Source: Cornus controversa (taxonomy: Eukaryota; Streptophyta; Magnoliopsida; Cornales; Cornaceae). From it: a DNA stretch of 64,000 nt. Position 1 is the first letter of the stretch, and each line of letters opens with the position of its first letter. The notes beneath the pieces are model-generated. The model was not told the origin of the DNA and searched no databases. It worked only from the letters and a program-made list of their open reading frames with translations. This document shows positions 62,544-64,000 of the stretch, one piece after another. The DNA lies in contig CM048848.1 in assembly GCA_026545225.1 (NCBI GenBank), positions 13,248,853 through 13,312,852 of the forward strand, read 5' to 3'. Position numbers and translations under genes: made by a program.

Positions 62544-63563
62544 CTATTGGAGCCGCTCAACATCAGCCGCCAGGCAGGAATAGCCCGTCGCCAGGATGTC
62601 GTGCCGCTCTGCAGCCATATCCATCTCCTCCTCCTCCATCTCCTCGTCCTCAGACCCATCCCCTGCAGGCTCTCCCTCCTCCATCTCCACTGGGGCATCC
62701 ATATCTACATCGTCTGGTGGATCACCCTGGTGGTCCTGTCGCTCTAAGTGTCGCCTCACCCGCTCCCACTGAGAAGATGTGAAGCAGGTGGGCGGTGCCA
62801 ACTGGATGTCAGTATCACTGACCGGTATGCTGGCACGACTAAGAAAAGCTGCGACCAGGAAATGAAAGGGAAGCCACCAGCTCACTGATCACCTCATCCT
62901 CTTGTTGACAAGGTCGTCCCAAACTTTAAACATCTGCCCCCAGATCAGTGATGGGACAGAAACCCACGTGCCCGTGTGGAAAGAATAAAGGCAACGGAGG
63001 AGGTAGCCCCTACGCTCTACCACGTGCTGCAGGGGACACGCGTTCTTGATGAGAACGGTGTCCAGGAACCACAATCTGCTCGGGCACATCGATTTGGACG
63101 TGCAGTTGTGACTGGGTGTGGTAAACGCCCCGCCACACATGTCCATCATGATGGAGAACAGTGTCGTGTCTGCTGGAAGTGCGGCCCTAAAAAGCGGTCG
63201 ACCGTCCTGGTCAACCATGTCTGGCGGCTGCTGGTGAGGAATGCCGAGCATCTGCACAATCTGGCTCAGCGTAATCGTAATAGTCGTGGTGCTCACGACC
63301 GTCTCTAATGTGTCCGGCGCTGTGCAGGAGTAGGTCATGCGCTCGTAGAAGACCTGCACTAAGCGCTCGTGTGCCACATCAGTGGGAGGCACACATAGTC
63401 GGTCGAGGCGACGCCTCCTGAGCTCGGCGACAGTCCACGCACTGTCGGGACGCGACTCGAACTCTGCTAAATCAAAAATCTGCTCTGGGTGAAACTTTCG
63501 AGACCGGAAGGCTCGCCCGGGCACGTCTCTAACTAAACCGGGGGCATTCTTCACCCTCGCCAT
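62544..63563 (-). mobile_element. ORF region of the minus-strand element, putative plant transposon protein
   Basis: Frame 62889-63563 (224 codons, begins MARVKNAPGLVRDV) followed by 62544-62885, which ends in an acidic Glu/Asp/Met-rich stretch. The VFYERMTY...TITLSQIVQMLGIP pattern resembles the 'putative plant transposon protein' domain found inside Athila-like non-autonomous elements. The assignment is from pattern only. No protease, polymerase or integrase follows. Confidence 0.6.
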
Positions 63564-64000
63564 GATCTCGGAGCAGTCTGCACTTTATTCTAAAAATTAC
63601 GTAAATAAAAAGAAAATAAAAGGAATAACAAACTAAGAATAAAAATAAAGGAATAAAAATGAAAATGAGGCCCTAGTCCATGGTGCTGACATGAGTTCAA
63701 AAAGTCGCTCTGCAAAGAGGCAGCGTGAGCGGATTCAACCGAAATGAAGAGTCGCGGTCGCAAACTATGCAGAAAGCATTTGAAATAGAGAGAATGCAAT
63801 ATCTCACCCATACATGTATTCCTACCCCCCCGAAACGCACAAAATCTCATTACGAATATTGCAAATGCACCAATCCCACCCAACATCATCTAACTATGTT
63901 TATTATGCCGTAGAACTATCAAAAATAGCGAGAAAATACGCAAAAATGTAGCTATGCATCACTTACCTCAAGGTGAAGAAGATGAACGGCACACGAAGAT
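63564..64000. other. Upstream internal sequence of the minus-strand element
   Basis: No gene seen. Probably the leader side of the element, continuing beyond the window. Confidence 0.4.

Larger units (their letters stand above)
59158..64000 (-). mobile_element. Minus-strand LTR element with plant-transposon-type ORF, runs off the window
   Basis: LTR at 59158-60515, purine tract at 60516-60530 (GTAAGTTTGGGGGTG on the minus strand), then a long internal region with ORFs at 62544-63563. The LTR opens TGATAAGTGTTC and ends CCACATCA. The purine tract and ORF type fit Athila/Tat-like non-autonomous elements. The 5' LTR lies beyond the window. Reverse transcriptase is not seen. Confidence 0.7.

Overview
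This window is nuclear DNA of a flowering plant, most likely a eudicot; the species cannot be told from the sequence. It is AT-rich, full of microsatellites and nested LTR retroelements, and has no operons, rRNA or tRNA genes that I could recognise. The only host gene family I can identify is a tandem cluster of intronless-ORF pseudokinases that look like ZED1-related kinases (ZRK, receptor-like cytoplasmic kinase subfamily XII). Known ZRKs work as adaptors of the immune receptor ZAR1.

Layout. 1-1.9 kb: unassigned DNA, then a promoter/LTR-like stretch with a TATA box. 1.9-7.4 kb: copy A of a segmental duplication, holding a 5' relic of a ZRK gene split by a Tourist-like MITE (here ZRK0) and a frameshifted ZRK (ZRK1). 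8.5-10.3 kb: ZRK2, the only copy that looks whole. 11.5-23.0 kb: a stack of LTR elements, namely a leader/gag scrap, an incomplete Ty3 element with a 2.8 kb LTR, and a solo LTR nested in a fragment of its own family. 23.0-24.0 kb: ZRK3, which has lost its N-terminus and sits directly behind a TATA-box segment matching the one at 1.4 kb. 25.4-31.4 kb: Ty1/copia and LTR remains. 31.4-39 kb: copy B of the duplication, with an expanded ~210 bp minisatellite, a large foldback sequence and ZRK4, a pseudogene. 39.4-52 kb: a solo LTR, then a Ty1/copia element split by a three-LTR tandem non-autonomous element with perfect 5 bp target duplications. 52-64 kb: another long LTR containing a further solo LTR, one end of a CACTA transposon, and a minus-strand LTR element with a plant-transposon-type ORF that runs off the window.

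How it fits together. The ZRK units share a conserved leader with a probable 5'UTR intron, the same 3' flank and the same retroelement scrap. They therefore arose by tandem and segmental duplication of a unit that already carried repeat debris. The unit has since been reshaped by unequal crossing-over, microhomology deletion, MITE insertion and LTR insertion. The result is an immune-adaptor birth-and-death locus with one apparently intact gene, one altered gene and three decayed copies. Coordinates of repeat edges are read by eye and may be off by some bases.
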